A DNA stretch of 64,000 nucleotides from Cytophagales bacterium (GCA_004292855.1 RDXN01000037.1:1-64000), one strand, 5' to 3'; shown: positions 41,806-51,039, counted from the stretch's first letter. Notes: generated by a model not told the origin, from the letters alone. Translations and numbers: made by a program.

Positions 41806-42438
41806 TTAAAACGCCACTGTCAGCAAGCCCGGCCCCATCATCAGGCAAGCAAGTTGCAAGGTCTCCGAGTGGTCCGGCAACCGAACATGGCCCGTGAGTT
41901 GGGTGGCTCCGTCGGCGAAGGGGTCAATGTGCAGATGATCGCGGAAACTTAACTGCCGCTTGCCATAGAGTTTGTACAGGCATTCCTTGGCGCACCAATA
42001 CACCGCCAGCCGGTCGGCGCGGCCAGCCGCATGGACAATTTCGGATTCCGACAACACGCGCGGCACTACGCGTGTGAATTGGTCGCGAACCGGTTCAATA
42101 TCAATGCCTACAGGCCGGTTTCGGTGCCACACAGCCGCTGCCCAGCCTCCCGTGTGCGTGAGTGATATATGCGACGATTCGCCGATGAGGTGCGGCTTAC
42201 CATACTCATCTTTTCGTAAACCCCTGTACAGCAGATTGTTTTGCCCCACCAGGGTGCATGTACAGACTCGGCAGGCAAGCCACTCTAGGCGTTGGGTAGG
42301 GTGCGTAATACCTTCTAAATCAGCTTCTTCGTTGGGGGTGAGCAAAGCCAACGCCCGGAGGGTTAGTTCGTCTTCGTCGATGCGCCAAAGCATCACCTGA
42401 CAGTCGGGGTTCAACGCGAAAGAAGTTTGGAGGGGCAT
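41806..42438 (-). CDS. 4'-phosphopantetheinyl transferase superfamily protein
   Basis: A 210-residue protein that would transfer the 4'-phosphopantetheine arm from coenzyme A to a carrier protein. Motifs: V-G-I-D-I-E-P with Asp113 and Glu115, and W-C-A-K-E-C-L-Y-K with Glu152 and Lys156. The length and N-terminal half fit Sfp-type enzymes. No carrier-protein or synthase gene is adjacent, so its target is unknown. Confidence 0.92.
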   Translation of the reverse strand: MPLQTSFALNPDCQVMLWRIDEDELTLRALALLTPNEEADLEGITHPTQRLEWLACRVCTCTLVGQNNLLYRGLRKDEYGKPHLIGESSHISLTHTGGWAAAVWHRNRPVGIDIEPVRDQFTRVVPRVLSESEIVHAAGRADRLAVYWCAKECLYKLYGKRQLSFRDHLHIDPFADGATQLTGHVRLPDHSETLQLACLMMGPGLLTVAF

Positions 42439-42521
42439 AAGAAGCTGTTTGAGTCAAACGCTTTGGGGCAAAAGTCGGCAGTCTGCACGGTAAAACGAAA
42501 GGTTTGCCGACCTTTGTCAGG

Positions 42522-43421
42522 ATGACCATTCAGAAACTCGATACATTCGGCGGGCACCGCGACTGCGTATACGCGCTCGAAGCAGGCCCCTCGCCCGACC
42601 AGTTTTTTTCGTCGGGGGGCGACGGCATGGTGGTGCGCTGGCAGTTGGGTCGACCCGATTTGGGCGAATTGGTAGCGCAGGTGCCCGCTTCCGTTTACGC
42701 GTTGTGTTACGAAGCCACGCAAAACCGGCTTTGGGTGGGTCAGAACTACGAGGGCCTGCACCTGATCGACCCCGACCAAAAGCGTGAAGTCGGCTCGTTG
42801 AAACTGACCAACGCAGCTATTTTCGACATTAAATTGTACCAGAACCGGGCTTATGCGGCCCTGTCGGACGGGGTTGTGGTGGTAATCGACACCGAACAAC
42901 TCGCCATTCGCCGACATCTTAAAGCATCCGACCAACCTGCTCGTTGTCTGGCGATTAACCCCGTCGAGCGCGAGCTTGCCGTTGGCTACAGCGACTCCAC
43001 TATTCGGGTTTTTGACCTGACCACGCTCGACCTGAAACGAACCATTGCGGCTCATACCAACTCGGTTTTCACGGTTCGCTACACGCCCGATTTCCTTCAC
43101 CTGTTGAGCGGTAGCCGCGATGCCCGCCTGAAACGCTGGGATGTTGACCATGCCTACGACTTGGGGCAGGAGGTGGTTGCCCACCTGTTCGCTATCAACC
43201 ATCTGGTTTTCAGCCCCGACGGCCAACTGATGGCAACGGCGAGCATGGATAAGTCGATCAAGATTTGGGATGCCAACACGCTCCGGCTCCTGAAGGTGGT
43301 AGACCGGGCGCGGCATGCGGGTCACGGCACCTCGGTGAATAGACTCCTCTGGACTGCCCACCAAAATTTATTACTCTCGGCAAGTGACGACCGCACGATT
43401 TCAGTATGGGAGATAAGGTAG
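42522..43421 (+). CDS. WD40 repeat protein
   Basis: A 299-residue beta-propeller of six or seven WD40 blades, with G-H or A-H starts and I-K-I-W-D, L-K-R-W-D, I-S-V-W-E-I ends. No signal peptide is seen, so it is a cytoplasmic scaffold. ATG 42522 follows a GACCTTTG -7-like box by only five bases, so the mRNA may lack a leader. The long antisense frame here is a shadow. It is divergent from the phosphopantetheinyl transferase gene. Confidence 0.88.
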   Translation: MTIQKLDTFGGHRDCVYALEAGPSPDQFFSSGGDGMVVRWQLGRPDLGELVAQVPASVYALCYEATQNRLWVGQNYEGLHLIDPDQKREVGSLKLTNAAIFDIKLYQNRAYAALSDGVVVVIDTEQLAIRRHLKASDQPARCLAINPVERELAVGYSDSTIRVFDLTTLDLKRTIAAHTNSVFTVRYTPDFLHLLSGSRDARLKRWDVDHAYDLGQEVVAHLFAINHLVFSPDGQLMATASMDKSIKIWDANTLRLLKVVDRARHAGHGTSVNRLLWTAHQNLLLSASDDRTISVWEIR

Positions 43422-43521
43422 CAATTGGCACATTTTATGCGTTATACTTTTCTATTGCGGGTAAAGAGTTTTACTTTCACGTCACAGACACTTATTTGTC
43501 GCACAAATTTCGGCGCATCGT

Positions 43522-44430
43522 ATGAAAATCACGCCTATTGAAATTCGCCAACATACCTTTGAAAAAGGCCTGCGCGGTTATAAAACCGAAGAAGTAGATG
43601 CCTTTTTGTCGTCGCTCTCGCAAGAGTGGGAGCGGGTTGTTGGTGATCAGCGCATGCTGAAAATGCAGCTCGAAATCGCTGAAAAGGAGTTGAATAAGCT
43701 CAAAGAAGTGGAGTTGACCTTGTTTAAAACGCTCAAAACTGCCGAAGATACAAGTAGTCAAATCACTGAGCAGGCCAGTAAAGCCGCTGATCAGCACTTG
43801 GCCGAAGCCCGCCGAAAAGCCGACGAAATGCTGGCCGATGCCCGCAAAAAATCGGCCATGATGATTCAGGATGCCCAGAATCAGGCTCGTTACCTCAAAG
43901 ACAATATCCTGAATGACCTGAAGGCGATGGAGCATGACTTCAAGGCGATGGAACGATACAAAGAAACTCTTGTGAATCAGATTAAAACCCTGTCGGCCAA
44001 TGCGTTAGATAGTGTAGATCGGTTCGAGAAGAAATTTGCCAAGCAGGCATTTAAGGGAAAAATTGACGAGGTGGCGGGGCAAATTAAGGAAGAGCAAGAA
44101 GAGTTTGCGAAACAATCAGGAGCAGCCAAGAGCAGCAACCCCATTGCCGAACTCCCCCCGGCAAAGCCCGACCACGCCCCGGAGCCAATACCTACAGAAC
44201 CCCAGCCCGAACGCGTGGCAATTGCCGAAGTAGGTGATATGCCAACCGATACGAGTGCCGTAGAGCCACCAACCTCGCGCGGCCCCGAAGTTGAACCCGC
44301 TGTTGATCTACAAAAACAAGTCGACGAAGCGATTAAGGCCACTCGTGCCGAGCAAACAGCAGCCCCGGCCCCCCAACCCGAAGCGTCGGCAGAGCCAAAA
44401 TCAGGCGGGTCGTTTTTTGACCAGATTTAA
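43522..44430 (+). CDS. DivIVA-domain protein
   Basis: A 302-residue coiled-coil protein. Residues 1-60 match the DivIVA membrane-binding domain: M-K-I-T-P-I-E-I, then F-x-K-x-L-R-G-Y-K-T-E-E-V-D-A-F-L. A long coiled coil (60-210) and a Pro/Glu/Ala-rich tail follow. DivIVA proteins locate division or cell-pole factors. The stop overlaps the folB start (TAATG), so the two are co-translated. Confidence 0.92.
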   Translation: MKITPIEIRQHTFEKGLRGYKTEEVDAFLSSLSQEWERVVGDQRMLKMQLEIAEKELNKLKEVELTLFKTLKTAEDTSSQITEQASKAADQHLAEARRKADEMLADARKKSAMMIQDAQNQARYLKDNILNDLKAMEHDFKAMERYKETLVNQIKTLSANALDSVDRFEKKFAKQAFKGKIDEVAGQIKEEQEEFAKQSGAAKSSNPIAELPPAKPDHAPEPIPTEPQPERVAIAEVGDMPTDTSAVEPPTSRGPEVEPAVDLQKQVDEAIKATRAEQTAAPAPQPEASAEPKSGGSFFDQI

Positions 44431-44780
44431 TGGGAACGATCTCGTTAGAAGGACTCGAATTTTTTGCCTACCATGGTTTCTACGATGAGGAGCAAAAAAT
44501 TGGCAATAAATATTCGGTCGACATCACCGTCACCACCGACTTCTCGGAGGCCGCCCGGCGCGACAAACTCAGTGCAACTGTCAACTACGAGGAGCTATAT
44601 CGGATCACGGCGGACGTTATGAAACGACCGGCCCGGCTTCTGGAACACATTGGGCACAGCCTAATTGAAGAGATTCGCCGGGCCTACCCCACCATTGGAG
44701 CCGTGGAGGTCGGGGTGTCAAAATACAACCCACCCGTGGGGGGCGTTTGCCACCGCGCACGCATCACAATAAAAGGGTAA
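44430..44780 (+). CDS. folB: Dihydroneopterin aldolase
   Basis: A 116-residue enzyme of folate synthesis that cleaves dihydroneopterin to hydroxymethyl-dihydropterin and glycolaldehyde. Family signatures are G-L-E-F-F-A-Y-H-G-F-Y-D-E-E-Q, V-N-Y-E-E-L-Y, and C-terminal K-Y-N-P-P-V-G-G. It lies directly after the DivIVA gene, sharing one base. Confidence 0.95.
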   Translation: MGTISLEGLEFFAYHGFYDEEQKIGNKYSVDITVTTDFSEAARRDKLSATVNYEELYRITADVMKRPARLLEHIGHSLIEEIRRAYPTIGAVEVGVSKYNPPVGGVCHRARITIKG

Positions 44781-44785
44781 AAAAG

Positions 44786-44860
44786 CAGGCAGTGAGCAGT
44801 TCACAGTAAGCAACCTAGACATGTGCCTTCTGTGAACTGTCTACTGACTTATGCTGCCTG
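44786..44860. repeat. Word-type inverted repeat at the folB-ytxJ junction
   Basis: The left arm (44786-44810) iterates GCAGTGAGCAGTTCACAGT; the right arm (44827-44860) is its imperfect complement and runs into the ytxJ coding end. It lies between convergent genes. The words are related to those at 9768 and 50862. Confidence 0.75.
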
Positions 44861-45178
44861 TTGCAGGCCCGCAAACGAAATGCCCATGTGCGAGGCATCG
44901 TACACGCACTCGCCATTTTGAATGAGCAACACCTGGGGCGATTCGTGTTCAACGCCAAACTCACTGGCGATTCGGTTCGAGATAGACCGGAACCGGAGCA
45001 AATCCAGGTAATACGGTTTGATACCAGCCTCTTCCTTCCAATTACGCTCCATGCGGCTGTAGGCCATCGCACTGATTGAGCAGGTCGTGCTATGTTTAAA
45101 TATAACCACCGGCCCTTGTGCCGACTCTTGTTTGATGACTTCCAGTTGACTCTCGTCGGTCAGGTGATTCCAGTTCAT
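44849..45178 (-). CDS. ytxJ: Bacillithiol system redox-active protein
   Basis: A 109-residue thioredoxin-fold monothiol protein. The single active-site cysteine is C33 in T-T-C-S-I-S, as in YtxJ, which debacillithiolates proteins in Bacilli and some Bacteroidota. ATG 45178 is used; the frame to 45190 would need TTG. It suggests that the organism makes bacillithiol. Confidence 0.9.
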   Translation of the reverse strand: MNWNHLTDESQLEVIKQESAQGPVVIFKHSTTCSISAMAYSRMERNWKEEAGIKPYYLDLLRFRSISNRIASEFGVEHESPQVLLIQNGECVYDASHMGISFAGLQQAA

Positions 45179-45212
45179 TGAATACGCCAATCTTGTTTGT
45201 GCTAGAAAGCAT

Positions 45213-45245
45213 TTTGGGGTCGAAAAGTTCGATAGTGTACCTTTG
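45213..45245 (+). promoter_or_regulatory. Consensus promoter of waaA
   Basis: TTTG (45213-45216) and TACCTTTG (45238-45245) are 21 bases apart. The start codon is at 45251, so the transcript would begin at or next to the ATG, giving a leaderless or nearly leaderless mRNA. Confidence 0.65.
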
Positions 45246-45250
45246 CGGTC

Positions 45251-46513
45251 ATGGTTTCAACCCTCTATAACATCGGTATCCGCGCCTACGCGACCCTGCT
45301 CCAACTCGCGGCCCCGTTCAACCAAAAAGCCCGGCAGTGGGTCGAGGGACGTCGGGATTGGCAAGGGAATTTAGGCCAGAAACTGGGCGCGGTCAATCCC
45401 GATGGGCAACCTGTGGTGTGGTTTCACGCGGCCTCGCTGGGCGAATTTGAGCAGGGCCGCCCTGTTATGGAAGCCTTCCGGGCTGAGTTTCCGGCCTATA
45501 AAATTGTGCTTACGTTCTTCTCGCCCTCTGGCTACGAGGTCCGAAAGACCTACGCCGGGGCCGACGTTATCGCCTACCTCCCCGCCGATACGCCTGAAAA
45601 CGCCCGTGCGTTTTTGACCATCGTACAACCTAAACTGGCGTTTTTTATCAAGTATGAGTTTTGGGCTAATTACCTCCATGCGCTACGAGCCGCACAGGTG
45701 CCAACGATCTCATTTTCGGCCATTTTTCGGGCTAATCAACTGTTTTTCAAACCCTGGGGTGGTTTCTACCGCGAACTGCTCACCTGTTTCGACTCTATTT
45801 TCGTGCAGAACGAAGAGTCGGAGCAATTACTGCGGAGCATTGGCATTACCCACGTGACCCGCGCGGGCGATACGCGCTTCGACCGGGTGGCGCAGGTGGC
45901 AGCGGCCAGGAAAGAAATCCCGCCCGTAGCCGAGTTTAAAAAAGGGCCGAATGGGCAACCCGTTCCGCTGTTGGTGGTGGGCAGTGCCTGGCAAGCCGAC
46001 ATGGACGTGCTGATCCCGTTTCTAAACCGTTTCGAGCAACCCCTGAAGGTGATCATTGCCCCCCACGAGATTCACGATGACGAAATTGAACGTTGGCGCG
46101 GGCAACTCAAAGGAGAATCAGTGCGGTATTCGGAAATTAATGAGCGAATGAGTACCGAAATTGGCATTCGCTCATTATTTATTGATAACATTGGCATGCT
46201 CTCCTCCCTCTACCAGTATGGCGATTTTGCCTATATCGGGGGGGCGTTTGGGAAGGGGCTGCATAATATATTGGAAGCGGCCACCTTTGGCGTTCCTGTC
46301 TTTTTTGGCCCTAATTACACGAAGTTTCAGGAGGCCATTGATTTAATCGAGGAAGGGGGGGCGTTCTCTGTGGCAGGCACCGAACAGTTGCGGACAGCTT
46401 TTGAGAAACAGTACGGAGACCGTACAAAAGCGTCGATTGTTACCAAAGAGTATGTAAAACGCAATACGGGTGCAACGGAAAAGGTCATGCAGCTTGTCAG
46501 GCTACATATGTAG
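45251..46513 (+). CDS. waaA: 3-deoxy-D-manno-octulosonic acid (Kdo) transferase
   Basis: A 420-residue glycosyltransferase that adds Kdo to lipid A precursor. Visible family features are an N-terminal membrane-association segment, W-F-H-A-A-S-L-G-E-F-E-Q-G-R-P (UDP/CMP-sugar acceptor part), F-F-S-P-S-G-Y-E-V, A-P-H-E-I-H and I-G-G-A-F-G-K-G-L-H-N-I-L-E. The length is typical. A seven-G tract (46355-46361) lies near the C-terminus. Confidence 0.95.
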   Translation: MVSTLYNIGIRAYATLLQLAAPFNQKARQWVEGRRDWQGNLGQKLGAVNPDGQPVVWFHAASLGEFEQGRPVMEAFRAEFPAYKIVLTFFSPSGYEVRKTYAGADVIAYLPADTPENARAFLTIVQPKLAFFIKYEFWANYLHALRAAQVPTISFSAIFRANQLFFKPWGGFYRELLTCFDSIFVQNEESEQLLRSIGITHVTRAGDTRFDRVAQVAAARKEIPPVAEFKKGPNGQPVPLLVVGSAWQADMDVLIPFLNRFEQPLKVIIAPHEIHDDEIERWRGQLKGESVRYSEINERMSTEIGIRSLFIDNIGMLSSLYQYGDFAYIGGAFGKGLHNILEAATFGVPVFFGPNYTKFQEAIDLIEEGGAFSVAGTEQLRTAFEKQYGDRTKASIVTKEYVKRNTGATEKVMQLVRLHM

Positions 46514-46554
46514 CCTGGTTGTCAGGCCGCTAAACCCTCCGAACGCTAACTTGT

Positions 46555-49110
46555 ATGCTCTTGCCTCTCGGCTCAGTCTGGCCGGACCCTACTTCTGTGG
46601 TTCGATCTCTCCTTTCTTTCTTCTCGTTTCTCGCTGTTTTTCTAGGCATAAGCCTGACGCTACGAGCACAGGTAAATGTGTCGGAAGTTAAGCGGAACAT
46701 CGTTATTTACACCGAACCTATCTATACCACCAAGATTTGTAAAGGAGAATCGTTAACGCTCAACTTCGGACACGAAGGATTCAGCAGCATTAAGCGAACG
46801 GGTAGAAATTGCTCCGAAAGCATCTGTGAATCAACACCGATGAGTCCGGTTATTGCTGGGCCAGACATTGTATCGAGGGTTACGAAGACGGTTTTTCCAC
46901 CCCAGGCAAGTGGTTTTCTGTGCCCCGACGATCAGGCAAGCTATCAGACCTATTTCGTGGTTCAACCCACCAAGACCTCGACCTACACCGTCACCTATAC
47001 CGAAGTAAGAGACTACGTCCCCTGCACGAACGCCATCACGACCTATTATCATTCCGGCACGATAACCATTACCGTCGTTGATCCGCCCAAACCAAGCCTG
47101 ACGCTCAGTAAAACGGTTCTGAAGCCGAACGAATCGTATGACCTAATCGCTAATTGCACAAATGCGGACCCCGGCTATATCGTGATTTATAGTGCCAAAA
47201 ACAACCCCTGTTCTACGCAGGCGGCTCCCTTTTTTGAGGAACCTTACCTGTCCTGCCAGAACACAGGCTTGTTCGTAGCCCCCGCCATTTACAAAGCCAG
47301 ATATTATCTAAATGGCTGTTATTCAGAGTATTCGTCTCCCGTGAAAGTTGATCCTGAAGCGGATAAGCTGTCGCTCGATGTGCATACAGGTTCCTATACC
47401 GCCCCCACCAATCGGACATTGCTCAAAAACCAGCCCGTCACCACCAACTGCACTAGTGCAAGCCTAAACCTGCTCGATCCCGTGCGGATTGCCGCCGACG
47501 GTTCCACGGCCACCTTCTTCACGTTTAAAGACGCGAGCACCCGGTCGTTGCGATTGGTGCTGAAAAACTCGGCAACCACCACAACGTCGGGGATGCTGTT
47601 CATGCCCACGGCCAGTTCGCTTGTGTATGCCTACACGCATCCGGTTGTACTCAAATCGGATAAGCCCGAAGAGAATTATGTTGATTTTCAGGTTACGGAG
47701 AACTACAAAGTCATTTACGAGTTCCGGGTGTTTCTGACTCCCCCGCCCCTGTTGCTCCTGCACGGCTTGGGGGGCAACGGTACGGAAACCTGGGGGAAAT
47801 TCAGAAACCATCTAATCGACAACAGCGGGGGGCGTTATTCCGCTCCGTTGATTCGGACCCCCGACCTTCGTAAATGCGATTACTTTGAGGCCGCTTACCC
47901 GCAGGTGGCCACCGAAATCGACAACCTGATCAGAGCAGTGGTGGCCAGTAAAATTTCGGCCTGGAAGGTCGACATCGCGGGGCACAGCATGGGTGGAATT
48001 CTAGCCCGCTATCATCTTAACCGCAGGGGCAACGGGCAGGTAAACCGGCTCATCACGTGCAACACCCCCCACTGGGGTTCGCAGTGGGCTAATTGGGCGT
48101 ATTATGAATGGATGCAGGCTTTGCCTCCAGGCTGTTCATTTGACCAAAAAGGGGCCATCGCAGACCTGAAAGTAGGTAGCGCAGCCATTAATGCGATGGC
48201 GCTAAGTCAGACCGCCGTATTAAATACCGTGCCGACCCACGTCATTTTTACCATCTTTCCGCCCAGATTTGCGGCCTGTAACGACGCCGAAATAATGACG
48301 TATGGCGGTGATGGGTTCAACTATATGGACCCACTCATCAACTGCAATATCGACTGGAATATAATGAGAAGCGAGGGCAACGACTTAATTGTGTCGGTCA
48401 GAAGTCAACGCGGGGGTATGGACGGTGCATTCTGTACGGGCATCTTGAACCAATGGCATATAGGTTCGGTGGGCAACGCCGAGGTGATGAACCGGCTGAC
48501 ATTTTTGCTTAAACAGTCGCCCCAAAGCGGCCTTTTCACGACCAGCGGCTTTGCTGCACCATACGCCGATTACCAGACTAACTCGGTTACTCAAAGTGCT
48601 CGGATTGCAGCCCCAACGCTTAAATTCGACCCGGCCCTGAGCGAGAAAGCGGTGAAGGCTGGCGAAACGCACCTGATAAAACTAACCAAAAGCAGCGACG
48701 TGGGTAGTGTGGTGTTTTTGTCTAATACCGTCGATAGTGATTCGATCACATTAGGCTTCACCAACGCGACGAGTCCGCAGTTTTCGTACAAAATCCGCCC
48801 CGATTTCCAGAAACGAATCCGGCTGCTGGCCATCGCCAAAGTGGGCGGCATCTACGTGGTCGACTCTACCTTTCTGAATGTAGTGGACATTGTGAACTGC
48901 ACCGAATTGGTGAGCATCCGCAACGGCGACTGGAACGATCCCAGAACGTGGTCATGCAACCGCGTGCCGCAAGCAGGCGATGCCGTCAGGCTCCGGCACG
49001 CGGTCACGATTCCAAACACAGTTTTGGCCAATATGAACTTTGTACGCTACGACGTGGGTGGGCGGTTGGTCTTCGGCGGAACAAGGTCACGGCTGCGCTT
49101 TGTCAAGTAA
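46555..49110 (+). CDS. Large secreted esterase/lipase-like protein
   Basis: An 851-residue protein: signal peptide (about 1-43), a long N-terminal beta-rich region (45-395), an alpha/beta-hydrolase domain (about 395-620) with the oxyanion segment LLLLHGLGGNGTETW and nucleophile Ser478 in I-A-G-H-S-M-G-G, as in PGAP1/lipase families, and a C-terminal G8-like segment (about 785-851) with I-R-N-G-D-W-N-D-P-R-T-W common in Cytophagales surface proteins. A T9SS sorting domain is not seen. The substrate is unknown. Confidence 0.82.
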   Translation: MLLPLGSVWPDPTSVVRSLLSFFSFLAVFLGISLTLRAQVNVSEVKRNIVIYTEPIYTTKICKGESLTLNFGHEGFSSIKRTGRNCSESICESTPMSPVIAGPDIVSRVTKTVFPPQASGFLCPDDQASYQTYFVVQPTKTSTYTVTYTEVRDYVPCTNAITTYYHSGTITITVVDPPKPSLTLSKTVLKPNESYDLIANCTNADPGYIVIYSAKNNPCSTQAAPFFEEPYLSCQNTGLFVAPAIYKARYYLNGCYSEYSSPVKVDPEADKLSLDVHTGSYTAPTNRTLLKNQPVTTNCTSASLNLLDPVRIAADGSTATFFTFKDASTRSLRLVLKNSATTTTSGMLFMPTASSLVYAYTHPVVLKSDKPEENYVDFQVTENYKVIYEFRVFLTPPPLLLLHGLGGNGTETWGKFRNHLIDNSGGRYSAPLIRTPDLRKCDYFEAAYPQVATEIDNLIRAVVASKISAWKVDIAGHSMGGILARYHLNRRGNGQVNRLITCNTPHWGSQWANWAYYEWMQALPPGCSFDQKGAIADLKVGSAAINAMALSQTAVLNTVPTHVIFTIFPPRFAACNDAEIMTYGGDGFNYMDPLINCNIDWNIMRSEGNDLIVSVRSQRGGMDGAFCTGILNQWHIGSVGNAEVMNRLTFLLKQSPQSGLFTTSGFAAPYADYQTNSVTQSARIAAPTLKFDPALSEKAVKAGETHLIKLTKSSDVGSVVFLSNTVDSDSITLGFTNATSPQFSYKIRPDFQKRIRLLAIAKVGGIYVVDSTFLNVVDIVNCTELVSIRNGDWNDPRTWSCNRVPQAGDAVRLRHAVTIPNTVLANMNFVRYDVGGRLVFGGTRSRLRFVK

Positions 49111-49241
49111 GTACTCGGACGTATTTATTTAAACTTTGTTTTTGTCATCCCGAGGGGACTCATAGTCAGGCAATTACCGCAAAGGCAGACCATAAGATTC
49201 CTCCTGCGTTGGAATGACAAAACAAAACAGGCTGAGTACTT
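49107..49241. repeat. Imperfect inverted repeat with TGTCATTCC-type core
   Basis: AAGTACTC at 49109 and its complement GAGTACTT near 49233 form the outer arms. Inner parts TTTGTTTTTGTCATCCC (49135-49151) and GGAATGACAAAACAAAA (49211-49227) pair imperfectly. It lies between the esterase gene and rsgA. Confidence 0.75.
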
Positions 49242-49351
49242 ACTCGAATAAGCTGTAAGAACCAACCATTTCGACAATATGTTACAAAGAAGAATTTGTA
49301 ATCGTTCAGTTGTCATTTCTGGCCAAGTCGCCGGCCTACTCTCACTTTATT

Positions 49352-50278
49352 TTGCAAAAAGCCCTGGTTATCCGCTCCACGGGGTCGTGGTACGACATCC
49401 GCAACGACGACGGCCATATTTATAAAGCCCGTCTGAAAGGTAAATTCAAGATTATGGGTCTCAAAGTGACCAATCCCATCGCCGTGGGTGACCGAGTGCA
49501 GTTTGAGGTCGAAGACGTGGCCGAGAACACGGCGATTATTCTGGATATTGACCCGCGAGAGAACTACATTATCCGGCAGTCGGTCCACAAAACGGCCCAT
49601 GGACACATTCTGGCTGCCAACGTCGATCAGGCCGTTTTGCTGGCCACCCTCACCATGCCCCGCACCTCCCTGGGCTTCATCGACCGATTTCTGGTTTCGG
49701 CGGAGTCGTTCCGAATTCCAACCACCGTTGTCTTCAATAAAACGGACATTCTGAACGACGACGGCCTGGCGTTCCAACAGGAAATCATTGATATGTACGA
49801 AGCTATTGGCTATGACTGCCTGGCTACGTCGGCCACCGAGGGCTATGGCGTCGAGGCATTTCGCGCCCTGCTCGACCATAAAATTACCCTGCTCTCCGGG
49901 CATTCGGGCGTGGGCAAATCGTCGCTGGTCAACGCGGTATCTCCCAACCTGAACCTACGCACAAACGAAGTCTCGACATTTGCGAACAAAGGCGTACACA
50001 CCACCACCTTCGCTGAAATGTTCGAGCTGGCCCCCGAAACATACATTATCGACACGCCGGGCATTAAAGAATTGGGTTTGGTCGAGATGGATAAAAGCGA
50101 AATCAGCCATTATTTCCCCGAAATGCGGGAGCGGCTCAACCAATGTCGGTTCAATAATTGCCTGCATGTAAACGAGCCGGGTTGCGCCGTCAAAGATGCC
50201 GTGGGCGAAGGCGACATCGCCGAGAGCCGCTACATGAGCTACCTGAGTATGTTAGAGGGCGACGACAATCGGCGGTAG
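49352..50278 (+). CDS. rsgA: Ribosome small subunit-dependent GTPase A
   Basis: A circularly permuted GTPase that acts in 30S maturation. Order: N-terminal OB-fold (L-V-I-R-S-T-G-S-W-Y), NKTD (G4), GHSGVGKSSL (G1), DTPGIKELG (G3), and a C-terminal Cys-His zinc motif with C-x-x-N-N-C-L-H-x-x-E-P-x-C. No ATG lies in frame near the domain start. TTG 49352 (M-Q-K-A-L-V-I-R-S-T-G) is the best candidate, with TTG 49310 as alternative. An inverted repeat precedes it and a REP-like element follows. Confidence 0.9.
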   Translation: MQKALVIRSTGSWYDIRNDDGHIYKARLKGKFKIMGLKVTNPIAVGDRVQFEVEDVAENTAIILDIDPRENYIIRQSVHKTAHGHILAANVDQAVLLATLTMPRTSLGFIDRFLVSAESFRIPTTVVFNKTDILNDDGLAFQQEIIDMYEAIGYDCLATSATEGYGVEAFRALLDHKITLLSGHSGVGKSSLVNAVSPNLNLRTNEVSTFANKGVHTTTFAEMFELAPETYIIDTPGIKELGLVEMDKSEISHYFPEMRERLNQCRFNNCLHVNEPGCAVKDAVGEGDIAESRYMSYLSMLEGDDNRR

Positions 50279-50400
50279 TGCCGGATAGTATCCGGCATGG
50301 CCGTAAGGCCAATCTGTTTAGATTATGTCTTTTGTTTAACAAGCTTCTTAGCCTTGCGGCTGTGCCGGATACTACCGTAGCGACGGACCGCCGACACTAC
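50278..50400. repeat. REP-like element (family 2)
   Basis: The left unit (50278-50309) carries the palindrome TGCCGGATA-G-TATCCGGCA. The right unit (50352-50400) matches the inner half inverted. It is the same family as at 38058, consensus GTGCCGGNTANTANCCGGCA followed by TGGCCG. It begins inside the rsgA stop region. Confidence 0.85.
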
Positions 50401-50413
50401 ATCACATCATCGC

Positions 50414-50444
50414 TTGCGATTTCTAGCAAATGGCACTAAATTTG
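50414..50444 (+). promoter_or_regulatory. Consensus promoter of the small membrane protein gene
   Basis: TTG (50414-50416) and TAAATTTG (50437-50444) are 20 bases apart, matching the Bacteroidota consensus. The start codon is at 50464. Confidence 0.65.
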
Positions 50445-50463
50445 TAATCTGTATTCAAAAAAC

Positions 50464-50856
50464 ATGAAGCGTCAGCGCGTCATATGGGTTCGTTCGGTTA
50501 GTCTGCTGTTGGCGGGCTTGCTGCTGTTTTTAGCTGGGTGGGGTCGTACCGCGCTGGCAAACGAAACAGCGGGCAAAGCTGCTATGCATAAGGCCGTTAC
50601 AGCCCCAAAGACGGACAAAAGCCAAGCCGACGCCCCCGCCGAAACGCAACTGAGTGCAGCCCAGTTCGACGCGGTTGTTACCCCGGCCACCTCGTTCGAT
50701 TTTGGCGAGACCATTTGGCTGCTTCCTCCGCCCGTTATGGCGGTGCTGCTGCTGTTGGCAGCCGTTACGGTTCTCATTCGCTTCTCCGAACCGTATTTTT
50801 ATTTCTCTTATTTCCGGCATGTCTTTGGGCATTTCATAGCCCCCAACGCCCCGTAA
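50464..50856 (+). CDS. Small membrane protein upstream of secDF
   Basis: A 130-residue protein with a signal or anchor segment (about 10-27) and a second membrane segment (about 90-108); an Ala/Thr/Lys-rich part lies between them. No known family is recognised. It sits upstream of secDF, and its own consensus promoter is at 50414. Confidence 0.75.
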   Translation: MKRQRVIWVRSVSLLLAGLLLFLAGWGRTALANETAGKAAMHKAVTAPKTDKSQADAPAETQLSAAQFDAVVTPATSFDFGETIWLLPPPVMAVLLLLAAVTVLIRFSEPYFYFSYFRHVFGHFIAPNAP

Positions 50857-50861
50857 AACAG

Positions 50862-51036
50862 TAGGCAGTTCGCAGTAGCAGTAGGCAGTTTGTCTCACGG
50901 ACTGTCTAGTCTCCCGTTTGGGACTCATTTTTATTTCGTATTTATTATCAGTATCCGACAATGGGTAGGTCGCCCGTTCGCCAAGACAATCAATAGTCTA
51001 GTGTCCAGCGTCCATAATCCAGCGTCTCTTACATCA
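50862..51036. repeat. Word-type repeat region before secDF
   Basis: The words GTAGGCAGT-TC-GCAGTAGCAGTAGGCAGT (50864-50890) recur from the repeat at 9768, but only a short, partial right arm (ACTGTCTAGT, 50900-50909) is seen. A second word set (TAGTGTCCAGCGTCC, 50999-51013) precedes the secDF ATG. Confidence 0.5.
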
Positions 51037-51039
51037 ATC

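Noticed and set aside
42411-43364. Long minus-strand open frame (317 codons)
   Set aside because: It lies antisense to the WD40 gene, has no family features, and results from high G+C codon bias on the other strand.
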